Assembly: GCA_036555425.1 (NCBI GenBank) | Contig: DATBLL010000105.1 | Span: forward strand, 1-12,404 | Source: SBBV01 sp036555425 | GTDB taxonomy: Bacteria > Pseudomonadota > Alphaproteobacteria > Bin65 | DNA: 12,404 nt | Direction: 5' to 3' | Part shown: positions 6,491 to 12,404 of the stretch, one piece after another | How the letters are laid out: each line of letters starts with the position of its first letter | How positions within the stretch are numbered: the stretch's first letter is position 1 | Program-made: the position numbers and the translations under genes | The notes under the pieces: model-generated | Told to the model about the DNA's origin: nothing | What the model saw: the letters and a program-made list of their open reading frames with translations, nothing else | Databases searched by the model: none

Positions 6491-8605
6491 ATGCGCAGCG
6501 ACGAAGCCGCAACCGTGACCGCGCCTGCGACCGCACCCGCCGAGGAGGCGGTGCGGGCGGCGGAGGCGCGCCTCGCGATCGTCGCGGCGCGGCCGGACCT
6601 CGCCCAGGCGCTGCTCCGCCCGCAATCCGTGGCGATCGTCGGCGTCGGCAACGATCCCGCCACGGCGCGTGGCAGGCCGCTGCATCTGCTCCGCGAGCAC
6701 GGCTTCGCCGGGAGGGTCTATCCCATCAATTCGAGCCGCCGCGTCGTGCAGGGCGCCCATGCATGGCCCGCGCTCGCGACGCTGCCGGGCCCGGCCGACC
6801 AGGCGCTGATCCTGGTCGGCGGCGACGCCGCCGTCGACGCCGTCGAGGCCTGCGGGCGCGCGCGCATCCCGGTCGCGGTGGTGCACGGCGCGCTCGGCGG
6901 CGACGATCAGGCGCGCGAACGGCTGCTCGCGGCCGCGCGGCGGCACGAAGTGCGCGTGCTCGGGCCCGGCTCATCGGGCATCGTCGTGCCGGCCGGCGGG
7001 CTGTCGCTCACGACCGACGCCACATTCGCCGCGCGCAAGCCGGCGATGGGGCGGCTGATGCTGCTCGCCGAGGGCGGCGGAGCGATGGGCGCATTGTTCT
7101 CGCGCGCGGCCGCGCGCGAGATCGGCTTTGCCTCGCTGATTTCGCTCGGCGCCGTGCTCGACCTCTCGCCCGGCGAGATCGGCGAGCTCGCCCTCGACGA
7201 TCCGGAGATCGATGTCTTCCTGCTATTCCTCGACGGCCTCCGCCACGGCGCGGCGCTGGCGCGCTTCGCGGCCAAGGCGCATGCGGCGGGCAAGGCCGTC
7301 ATCGCTTACCGGCAGCCCGGCCCTTCCGCCGCCGGCGCCGATCCGGCGGCCGCCGACGCCTTCCTCGCCGCCCATGGCATTCTCCGCGTCGATCAGTTCG
7401 AGACGCTGCTCGAATTGGCGCCGATGATGATCCGCCGCCGGCCGGCGCGCGGGCGCACCGCCGCGATCGTCTCGGCCGCGGATTGCGCCGGTGCCATGGT
7501 CGCCGAGCGGCTCGCGCGCGCCGGGCTCGCGGTGGCGGGCCTCGACGATCTCGCGCGCGCACGCCTGGCGCAGAACGGGCTCGAGCTCGAGCCCGGCCGC
7601 ATCGCCGATATCCCCACCTCGGCGCCGCCCGACGCGGTGGGCGCCGCGCTCAACGAGGCGCTCGACGCCCCCAACAACGAAATCGTGCTGGCCGTGCTCG
7701 GCGCCGGCGCCGCCCTCGATGCCGAGGCCGCCGTGGCGCCCATCGCCGACGCCGCGCTGCGCTCGGACAAGCCCTTGGCGGCGCTCGTCATGCCCGAGGC
7801 GCCCGAGGCGCTGCGGCGTCTGGCCGCCGCCGGCATCGGCGCCTTCCGCACGCCCGAGGGTGCGGCCGACGGGCTGCGCGCGTTTCTCGCCTGGTCGGCG
7901 CCGCAATCGCCGGCGCTGCTGTGGGAAGACGAACCGCCGCCCGCGAACCAGCGCGTGCTCCATGCCGGCCAGGCGATGCAGATCTTCCGCCTGCTCGGCA
8001 TCACGATCCCGACCATGCTGTGGATCCGGCGCGACACGCCGCTGCCGAAATCGCTGCCGTTCCCGCCACCCTACGTGGCCAAGGTGCTCTCGCCCGACGT
8101 GCTGCACCGCGCCGAGATCGGCGCGCTGGCGCTCGGCGTCGAGACCGTTTCGGCATTGGCCTACGCGATCGAGACGATGCTCATCAATGCCAGCATCGCG
8201 GCACCCGACGCGTTCCTCGACGGCGTGGCCATCCAGCGCCTCGAGCAGGGCCTGGCCGAAGTGGCGATCGGCTTCGAGCGCGATCCCGAGGCCGGGCCGG
8301 TGGTGACGCTGACCATGGGCGAGGGCCTCGACGCGGTCTATGGCGACCGCGCGGTGCGCCTCGCGCCGATCGACCGCGCCGGCGCCTACGCGATGATCGA
8401 CGAGGTGAAGGGCCTCGCGCGCATCCGCGGCGAGCGCAACCGCCCGCGCGGCGACCTCGACGCGCTGGCCGGCGCGCTGGTGGCGATGTCGTCCTTCGCG
8501 CTCATCGCGGCGCCGCGCGTGCTCGCCGCGGCCGCCGACCCGCTGCTCATCCGCGCCGAAGGCCAAGGCGTCGTGGCGCTCGACGGGTGGATGAAGACGG
8601 AGTAG
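6491..8605 (+). CDS. Acyl-CoA synthetase (NDP-forming) family protein, probably catalytically altered
   Basis: This 704-residue protein has the layout of fused ADP-forming acetyl-CoA-type synthetases. A CoA-binding Rossmann part (about residues 40-165; VAIVGVGNDP, GRVYPINSSRR, VLGPGSSGI) is followed by a succinyl-CoA-ligase-like part (about 185-470; GFASLISLGAVLDLSPGE) and a C-terminal ATP-grasp part (about 485-700; YVAKVLSPDVLHRAEIG, EVAIGFERDPEAGPVV, RLAPI). Several key positions differ from the family. The LGPNC motif is LGPGS, QSGG/QSGA is AEGGG, and the glycine loop is TMGEG. The EINPL motif is AADPL, and the loop that normally holds the phosphorylated histidine (SHTG) is absent between VIAYRQPGPSAAGAD and AADAFLAAHGILRV (about 270-300). 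Fold assignment is firm, but enzyme activity is doubtful. The start ATG at 6491 has no close Shine-Dalgarno; GGGGAG at 6464-6469 is too distant. Confidence 0.85.
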   Translation: MRSDEAATVTAPATAPAEEAVRAAEARLAIVAARPDLAQALLRPQSVAIVGVGNDPATARGRPLHLLREHGFAGRVYPINSSRRVVQGAHAWPALATLPGPADQALILVGGDAAVDAVEACGRARIPVAVVHGALGGDDQARERLLAAARRHEVRVLGPGSSGIVVPAGGLSLTTDATFAARKPAMGRLMLLAEGGGAMGALFSRAAAREIGFASLISLGAVLDLSPGEIGELALDDPEIDVFLLFLDGLRHGAALARFAAKAHAAGKAVIAYRQPGPSAAGADPAAADAFLAAHGILRVDQFETLLELAPMMIRRRPARGRTAAIVSAADCAGAMVAERLARAGLAVAGLDDLARARLAQNGLELEPGRIADIPTSAPPDAVGAALNEALDAPNNEIVLAVLGAGAALDAEAAVAPIADAALRSDKPLAALVMPEAPEALRRLAAAGIGAFRTPEGAADGLRAFLAWSAPQSPALLWEDEPPPANQRVLHAGQAMQIFRLLGITIPTMLWIRRDTPLPKSLPFPPPYVAKVLSPDVLHRAEIGALALGVETVSALAYAIETMLINASIAAPDAFLDGVAIQRLEQGLAEVAIGFERDPEAGPVVTLTMGEGLDAVYGDRAVRLAPIDRAGAYAMIDEVKGLARIRGERNRPRGDLDALAGALVAMSSFALIAAPRVLAAAADPLLIRAEGQGVVALDGWMKTE

Positions 8606-8664
8606 GCGGGCGCTTAATGTGCCCCCTCATTCGAGGAATGACTGCCGATCCAATCACGTCACCG

Positions 8665-8682
8665 CCCCCCTCGAGGGAGCGG
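8665..8682. repeat. CCCCCCTC...GAGCGG element, copy 1
   Basis: The element CCCCCCTCGAGGGAGCGG closely matches a second copy at 8794-8814 (CCCCCCTCAAG, then TGGGGAGCGG), differing by three inserted or changed bases. Each copy is a small dyad (CCCCTC facing a G-rich arm). The two copies bracket the larger palindromes at 8723-8791. Together they look like the ends or units of an intergenic palindromic repeat of the REP type, although family membership cannot be shown from one window. Confidence 0.5.
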
Positions 8683-8722
8683 TCGGCGGCGCGCTCGCGC
8701 TAGCGCGGGCGCGCCGACGGGC

Positions 8723-8762
8723 GGGGGCCTCTCACCGGCGGCGACGCCGCTCGCAGGCCCCC
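8723..8762. repeat. 40-base inverted repeat with nested hairpin
   Basis: GGGGGCCT at 8723-8730 and AGGCCCCC at 8755-8762 are perfect 8-base reverse complements. Nested inside, CGGCG at 8736-8740 pairs with CGCCG at 8745-8749 around a GCGA loop. The result is a strong two-tier hairpin. It has no T-run and could be a REP-like element or a transcript-stabilising or attenuating structure between the synthetase homologue and the next gene. Confidence 0.6.
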
Positions 8763-8765
8763 TCA

Positions 8766-8791
8766 GTCCAGCGCGCCCAGGCGCACTGGAC
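8766..8791. repeat. 26-base inverted repeat
   Basis: GTCCAG at 8766-8771 and CTGGAC at 8786-8791 are perfect reverse complements. The inner arms (CGCGCC and GGCGCA) pair with one mismatch, so almost the whole 26 bases can fold. It begins 3 bases after the larger hairpin ends. The two likely form one composite palindromic element. Confidence 0.55.
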
Positions 8792-8793
8792 AG

Positions 8794-8814
8794 CCCCCCT
8801 CAAGTGGGGAGCGG
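8794..8814. repeat. CCCCCCTC...GAGCGG element, copy 2
   Basis: This is the second copy of the element at 8665-8682, with TGGGG in place of GG before AGCGG. CCCC and GGGG face each other here to give a compact dyad. It marks the right-hand limit of the palindrome cluster. Confidence 0.5.
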
Positions 8815-8905
8815 CCCTGTGTCATCTTCGTGCTTGCCCGCGCGCCGGCTTCTGTTTCAATCGCTAGAATTGGCACAACAGCAGTCGGCGCTTGATCGCC
8901 GCGCC

Positions 8906-9019
8906 AGGGGAAGGGGAGGAATGGCCGAATCTGTATCGCGCCGGAACGCGCCGGCGGCCGGGCGCTTGCTCGCGCATTTCCGCACGATGGCGCGAATCCG
9001 CGCGTTCGAGAACGTTGCC
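8906..9019 (+). pseudogene. Remnant copy of the E1-alpha gene start
   Basis: A G-rich ribosome-binding site (AGGGGAAGGGGAGGA, 8906-8920) precedes an ATG at 8921 encoding MAESVSRRNAPAAGRLLAHF and then RTMARIRAFENVA. The intact E1-alpha at 9700 begins MNDITPTRRNAPAAGRLLAH and continues YRTMAHIRAFENAA. Over 81 bases (8939-9019 against 9721-9801) I count 73 identities, about 90 percent. The AGGGGAG ribosome-binding site before each ATG is also shared. Three differences are synonymous, and three codons change residues (Y to F, H to R, A to V). After residue 33 the similarity stops, so no thiamine-binding region exists. The frame stays open into the gene at 9104. Most likely it is a partial duplication or recombination scar; a functional leader is also possible. 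Confidence 0.75.
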
Positions 9020-9088
9020 GGGCAGGAAGGGCTGGCGGGTCTTGAACGCCCGTCGGGTTTGGCGAGAATTGCTCCTTCGGCGATAGAG

Positions 9089-9095
9089 AAAGGAG
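9089..9095 (+). promoter_or_regulatory. Ribosome-binding site that decides the start at 9104
   Basis: AAAGGAG lies 8 bases before the ATG at 9104, a strong site at good spacing. It argues for independent initiation of the signal-peptide protein, although the same frame is open from the remnant start at 8921. Confidence 0.7.
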
Positions 9096-9103
9096 CGTGT
9101 TCG

Positions 9104-9643
9104 ATGCGCGAAGCCGCGGTCGTCGTCATTGTCTGTGGACTGTTAGCGTTGGCAGGCGCCACACCTGCGGCTGCGCAGGGCCAGGAGAGCCTGTGCGTCA
9201 TGCAGCCGCCGTCCTTCACGCCGACGCGGGCCAACCGGCTGAGCTGCGAGGATGTCCTCAAGCTGCGCCAGACCCATCACATGGTTGCGATACGCAGCGT
9301 GCAAAAGCGGCCAAATTGCCAATCTCGGCACACGCGGCTCTCGATCGACCGCCGCGACGGGTCCTTCGTGCAAACCTGCGAAGTCAAGTGCAATGCGACG
9401 GGCCGGTTCCAGGGCTTCGACTGGAAGCCGTGCGGCACCGCCGACGACCGCAACCGCGCCGGCGTTCGCACCACGGGTGTGGGCACCTGCAATGGCGGCG
9501 TCTGGTGCGGCGCCGCCCTCGGCCTGTATGGCGAAGCCGAGGCGTGCCATGCGATCCATCGTGAGGGCGACCGCTATGCCGTAGTGCATGTGCGCGGCCA
9601 GCCGACCTGTTGGGACGGCGACGTCACCTTCGTGCGGCGTTGA
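9104..9643 (+). CDS. Cysteine-rich secreted protein of unknown function
   Basis: This is a 179-residue protein. It starts with a clear signal peptide: MREA, then hydrophobic AVVVIVCGLLALAGA, then TPAAAQG, with probable cleavage after AAA (about residue 24). The mature part of about 155 residues has ten cysteines (in LCV, SCE, NCQ, TCE, KCN, PCG, TCN, WCG, ACH and TCW), an even number that would suit five disulfides outside the cytoplasm. Short aromatic/glycine motifs such as GFDWKPCG and CNGGVWCGAALGLYG stand out. I do not recognise the family. It lies between the E1-alpha remnant and the intact E1-alpha, which starts 56 bases after its stop. A product of two metabolic-enzyme neighbours would not need such a protein, so it may have arrived with the duplication. 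Confidence 0.78.
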   Translation: MREAAVVVIVCGLLALAGATPAAAQGQESLCVMQPPSFTPTRANRLSCEDVLKLRQTHHMVAIRSVQKRPNCQSRHTRLSIDRRDGSFVQTCEVKCNATGRFQGFDWKPCGTADDRNRAGVRTTGVGTCNGGVWCGAALGLYGEAEACHAIHREGDRYAVVHVRGQPTCWDGDVTFVRR

Positions 9644-9699
9644 GCGTCGGGCGTGGAACCGCCGCCGCGCCCCGCGAATTGGCCGCGAGAGGGGAGACG

Positions 9700-10719
9700 A
9701 TGAATGACATTACTCCCACGCGCCGCAACGCGCCGGCGGCCGGGCGTTTGCTCGCGCATTACCGCACCATGGCGCACATCCGCGCGTTCGAGAACGCGGC
9801 CGAGCGGCTCTACAACGAGAAGCGCATCCCGGGCTTCGTGCATCTCTCGACCGGACAGGAGGCGATCCCGGCCGGCGTCTGCGCCAACCTCGCGCCCGGC
9901 GACCAGATCACCTCGACGCATCGCGGCCACGGCCACACGATCGCCAAGGGCGGCGACATCGGCGCGATGATGCTGGAGCTGTTCGGCCGCGCCGGCGGCT
10001 ATTGCCGGGGCAAGGGCGGCTCGATGCACATCGCCGATTTCTCGATCGGCATGTTGGGCGCCAACGGCGTCGTCGCCGCCGGCATGCCGATCGCGGTCGG
10101 CGCCGCGCATGCCGCGAAGCTGCTCGGGCGCAACACCGTGGTGGCATGCTTCTTCGGCGACGGCGCGGTCAATCGCGGGCCGTTCCTCGAGTCGCTGAAC
10201 TGGGCCGCAGTGTACAAACTGCCGGTGCTGTTCGTCTGCGAGGACAATCGCTGGGCGGCGACGACGCCGACCGCGACGATGACGGCGGGGCCCGGCATCG
10301 CGGCGCGGGCGGAGGCGCTTGGCCTCCGCACCGCTTCGTGCGACGGCAACGACGTCGCCGCCGTCGACGATCTCGCCGGCGAGCTGGTGCGAACGGTGCG
10401 CGGCGGCGCCGGGCCGCTGTTCATGATCGCGCGCACCTATCGCTGGTCCGGGCACACCTCGGCCGATGCCGGCGCCTATCGCAATCCCGACGAAGTGGCG
10501 CGCGCCAAGGCCGACGATCCGCTCGCGCGCACGCGCGCCCAGCTCGCGGAGCTCGGTATTGCGGATGCCGACTTGGACGCCGCGGTCGCCGCCGCCGAGG
10601 CCGAGATCGCCGCCGCGATTGCGAACGCGGAACACGCGCCGGCGCCGCGGCTCGAAGACGCGCTCCGCGAAGTGCAAGACGTTGGCGCGCCCGATTTCGC
10701 GCGCGGAGCGCGGCCATGA
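9700..10719 (+). CDS. Thiamine-dependent dehydrogenase E1 component, alpha subunit (AcoA/PdhA type)
   Basis: With the beta subunit encoded next, this forms the heterotetrameric E1 that decarboxylates a 2-oxo acid or cleaves acetoin using thiamine diphosphate, passing the acyl group to the lipoyl arm of an E2. The protein is 339 residues. Landmarks are GFVHLSTGQEAIPAG (45-59), STHRGHGH (72-79), GYCRGKGGSMHI (100-111), the thiamine/metal motif GDGAVNRG (153-160) ending at EDN (181-183), and TYRWSGHTSAD (246-256). All are intact. The ATG at 9700 is chosen because AGGGGAG lies 3 bases before it; the frame extends back to 9610 without support. The fold matches acetoin dehydrogenase and short pyruvate dehydrogenase alpha subunits equally, so the substrate is open. 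Confidence 0.92.
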   Translation: MNDITPTRRNAPAAGRLLAHYRTMAHIRAFENAAERLYNEKRIPGFVHLSTGQEAIPAGVCANLAPGDQITSTHRGHGHTIAKGGDIGAMMLELFGRAGGYCRGKGGSMHIADFSIGMLGANGVVAAGMPIAVGAAHAAKLLGRNTVVACFFGDGAVNRGPFLESLNWAAVYKLPVLFVCEDNRWAATTPTATMTAGPGIAARAEALGLRTASCDGNDVAAVDDLAGELVRTVRGGAGPLFMIARTYRWSGHTSADAGAYRNPDEVARAKADDPLARTRAQLAELGIADADLDAAVAAAEAEIAAAIANAEHAPAPRLEDALREVQDVGAPDFARGARP

Positions 10720-11675
10720 CGATGATGAGCGTGGTCGAGGCGTCGCGCCGCGCGCTCGCCGAGGAAATGCGCCGCGACGCCACCGTCTGGGCGCTCGGCG
10801 AGGATCTGGGGCGCGGCGGCGTCTTCCAGCAATACAAGGGCCTCCAAGCCGAGTTCGGCCCGGCGCGCGTGCTCGACACGCCCATTTCCGAAGCCGCGAT
10901 CATGGGCGCCGCGGTCGGGGCCGCGATGTGCGGCACGCGGCCCGTGGTCGAGACGCGCTACCTCGACTTCACGCTCTGCGCCGCTGACGAGCTGGTGAAC
11001 CAGGCGGCCAAGGCGCGCTACATGTTCGGCGGGCAGGCGCGGGTGCCCCTCGTCGTGCGCCAGCCGACGGGGCTCTGGATGAATTGCGCTGCGCAGCACT
11101 CGCAATCGCTCGAGGCCTGGTGGGCGCACATGCCCGGCCTCGTCGTGCTCGTGCCGGCCACGCCCGCCGACAGCTACGCGATGATGAAGGCCGCGATCCG
11201 CTGCGACGATCCCGTGATCCTGCTCGAGCACAAGGAGCTCTGGGGCATCACCGGCGAGGTGGAGGAGGGCGAGCCCGATGCGCGGCTTGGCAAGTCGCGC
11301 CTCTGCCGCCGCGGCCGCGACGTCACCATCGTCTCCTGGTCGCTTACGGTGCAGACCTGCCTCGACGCCGCCGCCACGCTCGCGCGCGACGGCATCGAGG
11401 CCGAGGTGATCGACCTCCGCTGCATCTGGCCCTGGGACCAGGAGGCGATCATCGCCTCGGCGGAGAAAACGAAGCGCCTCCTCGTCGTCCACGAAGCGGT
11501 GCTGACCGCGGGCTTCGGCGCCGAAATCGCCGCCACCGTCGCCGAAGCGACCGGCGCGCGCGTGAAGCGCCTCGGCTCCCCGCGCATTCCCGTGCCGTTC
11601 TCGCCCGCGCTCGAAGCGGCGTTCCGAAGGACGCCGGAGGAGATCATTGCGGCAGCGCGGATGTTGGTGGCTTGA
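10716..11675 (+). CDS. Thiamine-dependent dehydrogenase E1 component, beta subunit (AcoB/PdhB type)
   Basis: This 319-residue partner subunit starts at the ATG at 10716, whose last two bases plus one form the TGA of the alpha gene (ATGA overlap), so the two are translationally coupled. The N-terminal pyrimidine-binding domain has VWALGEDLG (24-32), RVLDTPISEAAIMGAAVGAA (51-70; Glu59 is the thiamine-activating glutamate) and AAQHSQSLEAWWAHMPGL (125-142, His128). The C-terminal transketolase-like domain has VTIVSW (203-208), EVIDLRCIWPWD (230-241) and LLVVHEAVLTAGFGAEI (255-271). The usual glycine-rich GxGG before QHSQS is replaced by PTGLWMNCAA. No E2 or E3 gene follows; the next gene is on the other strand 13 bases away. 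Substrate is undetermined. Confidence 0.93.
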   Translation: MTMMSVVEASRRALAEEMRRDATVWALGEDLGRGGVFQQYKGLQAEFGPARVLDTPISEAAIMGAAVGAAMCGTRPVVETRYLDFTLCAADELVNQAAKARYMFGGQARVPLVVRQPTGLWMNCAAQHSQSLEAWWAHMPGLVVLVPATPADSYAMMKAAIRCDDPVILLEHKELWGITGEVEEGEPDARLGKSRLCRRGRDVTIVSWSLTVQTCLDAAATLARDGIEAEVIDLRCIWPWDQEAIIASAEKTKRLLVVHEAVLTAGFGAEIAATVAEATGARVKRLGSPRIPVPFSPALEAAFRRTPEEIIAAARMLVA

Positions 11676-11688
11676 CCGCGGACCGCGC

Positions 11689-12404
11689 CTACACTTCGAA
11701 CCGGATCCCCTGCGCCAGCGGCAGCGCTTTCGCGTAGTTGATCGTGTTGGTGGCGCGGCGCATGTAGGCTTTCCAGGCGTCGGAGCCGGATTCGCGGCCG
11801 CCGCCGGTTTCCTTCTCGCCGCCGAAGGCGCCGCCGATCTCGGCGCCGGAAGGGCCGATGTTTACGTTGGCGATGCCGCAGTCGCTGCCCTCGGCCGAGA
11901 CGAACAGCTCGGCCTCGCGCATGTCGCCGGTGAAGATGCTCGAGGAGAGGCCCTGCGGCACGGCGTTGTGGAGGCGGATCGCCTCGGCGAGATCGCGATA
12001 GCGCATCAGGTAGAGGATGGGCGCGAAGGTTTCGCGCGTGACGATCTCGGTCTGTCCCGGCATCTCGACCAGCGCGGGCTGGACGTAGAATGCGTCGGGC
12101 CATTCGTTCGAGAGCACCCGCGCGCCGCCAGTGACCCTTCCGCCGTCCGCCGCCGCCTGCTCGAGCGCGGCGCGCATGCCCTCATAAGCGCGTCCGTCGA
12201 CGAGCGGGCCCACCAGCGTGCCGGCCTCGCGCGGGTCGCCGATGCGCAGCTTGCCGTAGACCGAGGCGAGGCGCGGCACGAAGCCGCCATAGATCTCCTC
12301 GTGCACCAAGAGCCGGCGCAGCGAGGTGCAGCGCTGGCCGGCCGTGCCGACCGCGGCGAAGGTGATCGCGCGCAGCGCCAGCTCCTGGTCGGCGCTGGGG
12401 CAGA
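11689..12404 (-). CDS. ALDH7-family aldehyde dehydrogenase (aminoadipate-semialdehyde / piperideine-6-carboxylate type), partial
   Basis: The C-terminal 237 residues are present; the gene continues past the right edge. The catalytic cysteine lies in VGTAGQRCTSLRRLLVHE near the left end of the translated part. The tail contains SDCGIANVNIGPSGAEIGG, then AFGGEKETGGGRESGSDAWK and TNTINYAKALPLAQG, which is the signature of ALDH7 (antiquitin, AmaB/PcD) rather than of other aldehyde dehydrogenases. Known members oxidise 2-aminoadipate 6-semialdehyde, in equilibrium with piperideine-6-carboxylate, to 2-aminoadipate in lysine breakdown, with NAD+. Some ALDH7 proteins act on betaine or other aldehydes. 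It ends at a TAG 13 bases from the end of the E1-beta gene (convergent), with no terminator visible between them. Confidence 0.92.
   Translation of the reverse strand, partial: CPSADQELALRAITFAAVGTAGQRCTSLRRLLVHEEIYGGFVPRLASVYGKLRIGDPREAGTLVGPLVDGRAYEGMRAALEQAAADGGRVTGGARVLSNEWPDAFYVQPALVEMPGQTEIVTRETFAPILYLMRYRDLAEAIRLHNAVPQGLSSSIFTGDMREAELFVSAEGSDCGIANVNIGPSGAEIGGAFGGEKETGGGRESGSDAWKAYMRRATNTINYAKALPLAQGIRFEV

Larger units (their letters stand above)
8606..8905. other. Non-coding stretch rich in palindromes
   Basis: I find no convincing gene in these roughly 300 bases. The stretch carries several GC-rich inverted repeats between 8665 and 8816 (annotated separately). It also has CATTC/GAATG, a 5-base stem with a 3-base loop, near 8628-8640. 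There is no poly-T tract after any stem, so a classical intrinsic terminator is not evident. The last part (8850-8905) is less GC-rich and may hold a promoter for the downstream genes, but no clear -35/-10 pair is seen. Confidence 0.5.

Noticed and set aside
6763..8703. Alternative plus-strand frame of 646 codons inside the synthetase homologue
   Set aside because: Its product is almost pure arginine/alanine/glycine, whereas the other frame shows clear domain signatures.
8871..8886. TGGCAC as part of a sigma-54 promoter, as in some acetoin operons
   Set aside because: The TGGCAC half is present, but no TTGC half occurs at the required spacing (CAGT is found instead).
8804..8920. Further upstream extension of the fused frame to 8804
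   Set aside because: No ribosome-binding site or family similarity supports it, and it runs into the palindrome cluster. The strong site at 8906-8920 marks the ATG at 8921.
10002..10715. Upstream extension of the E1-beta frame
   Set aside because: It overlaps the E1-alpha gene in a shadow frame. The ATGA overlap at 10716 is the normal arrangement, and beta-subunit similarity starts there.

Overview
The window is a GC-rich, densely packed bacterial chromosome segment. Codon use, an IGHNGGPPL-type small protein, a DUF1127 protein, a GcvA-like LysR regulator and an AcoA/AcoB-type E1 pair all suggest an alphaproteobacterium. Rhodospirillales or Hyphomicrobiales is an inference, not a proof. I see no tRNA, rRNA, CRISPR array, transposase or phage gene.

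Left part (1-1822): the last 38 codons of an unrecognised gene, a small secreted protein on the minus strand, a divergent IGHNGGPPL-motif protein, a DHCW-motif cupin (minus) and a DUF1127 protein (minus).

Middle part (1981-6367): a LysR regulator of the GcvA type overlaps tail to tail with hutF. HutF is divergent from a tight hutI-hutG pair. HutI, HutF and HutG together carry imidazolonepropionate through formiminoglutamate and formylglutamate to glutamate, which is the five-step (deiminase) route of histidine degradation. The first two enzymes, HutH and HutU, and the usual repressor HutC are not in the window.

Right part (6491-12404): a 704-residue homologue of ADP-forming acyl-CoA synthetases that has lost the canonical catalytic histidine segment; a roughly 315-base non-coding stretch full of palindromes; a remnant copy of the start of an E1-alpha gene; a cysteine-rich secreted protein; then the intact E1-alpha and E1-beta genes of a thiamine-dependent 2-oxo acid or acetoin dehydrogenase, overlapping by 4 bases. 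No E2 or E3 follows. Instead, an ALDH7-family aldehyde dehydrogenase (lysine catabolism type) points back from the right edge.

The most unusual structure is at 8906-9801. The ribosome-binding site and first ~33 codons of E1-alpha occur twice, about 780 bases apart. The upstream copy stays open in frame into the secreted cysteine-rich gene, so the two could be translated as one fusion. The second notable item is the apparently degenerate acyl-CoA synthetase homologue. The rest looks like ordinary metabolic chromosome.
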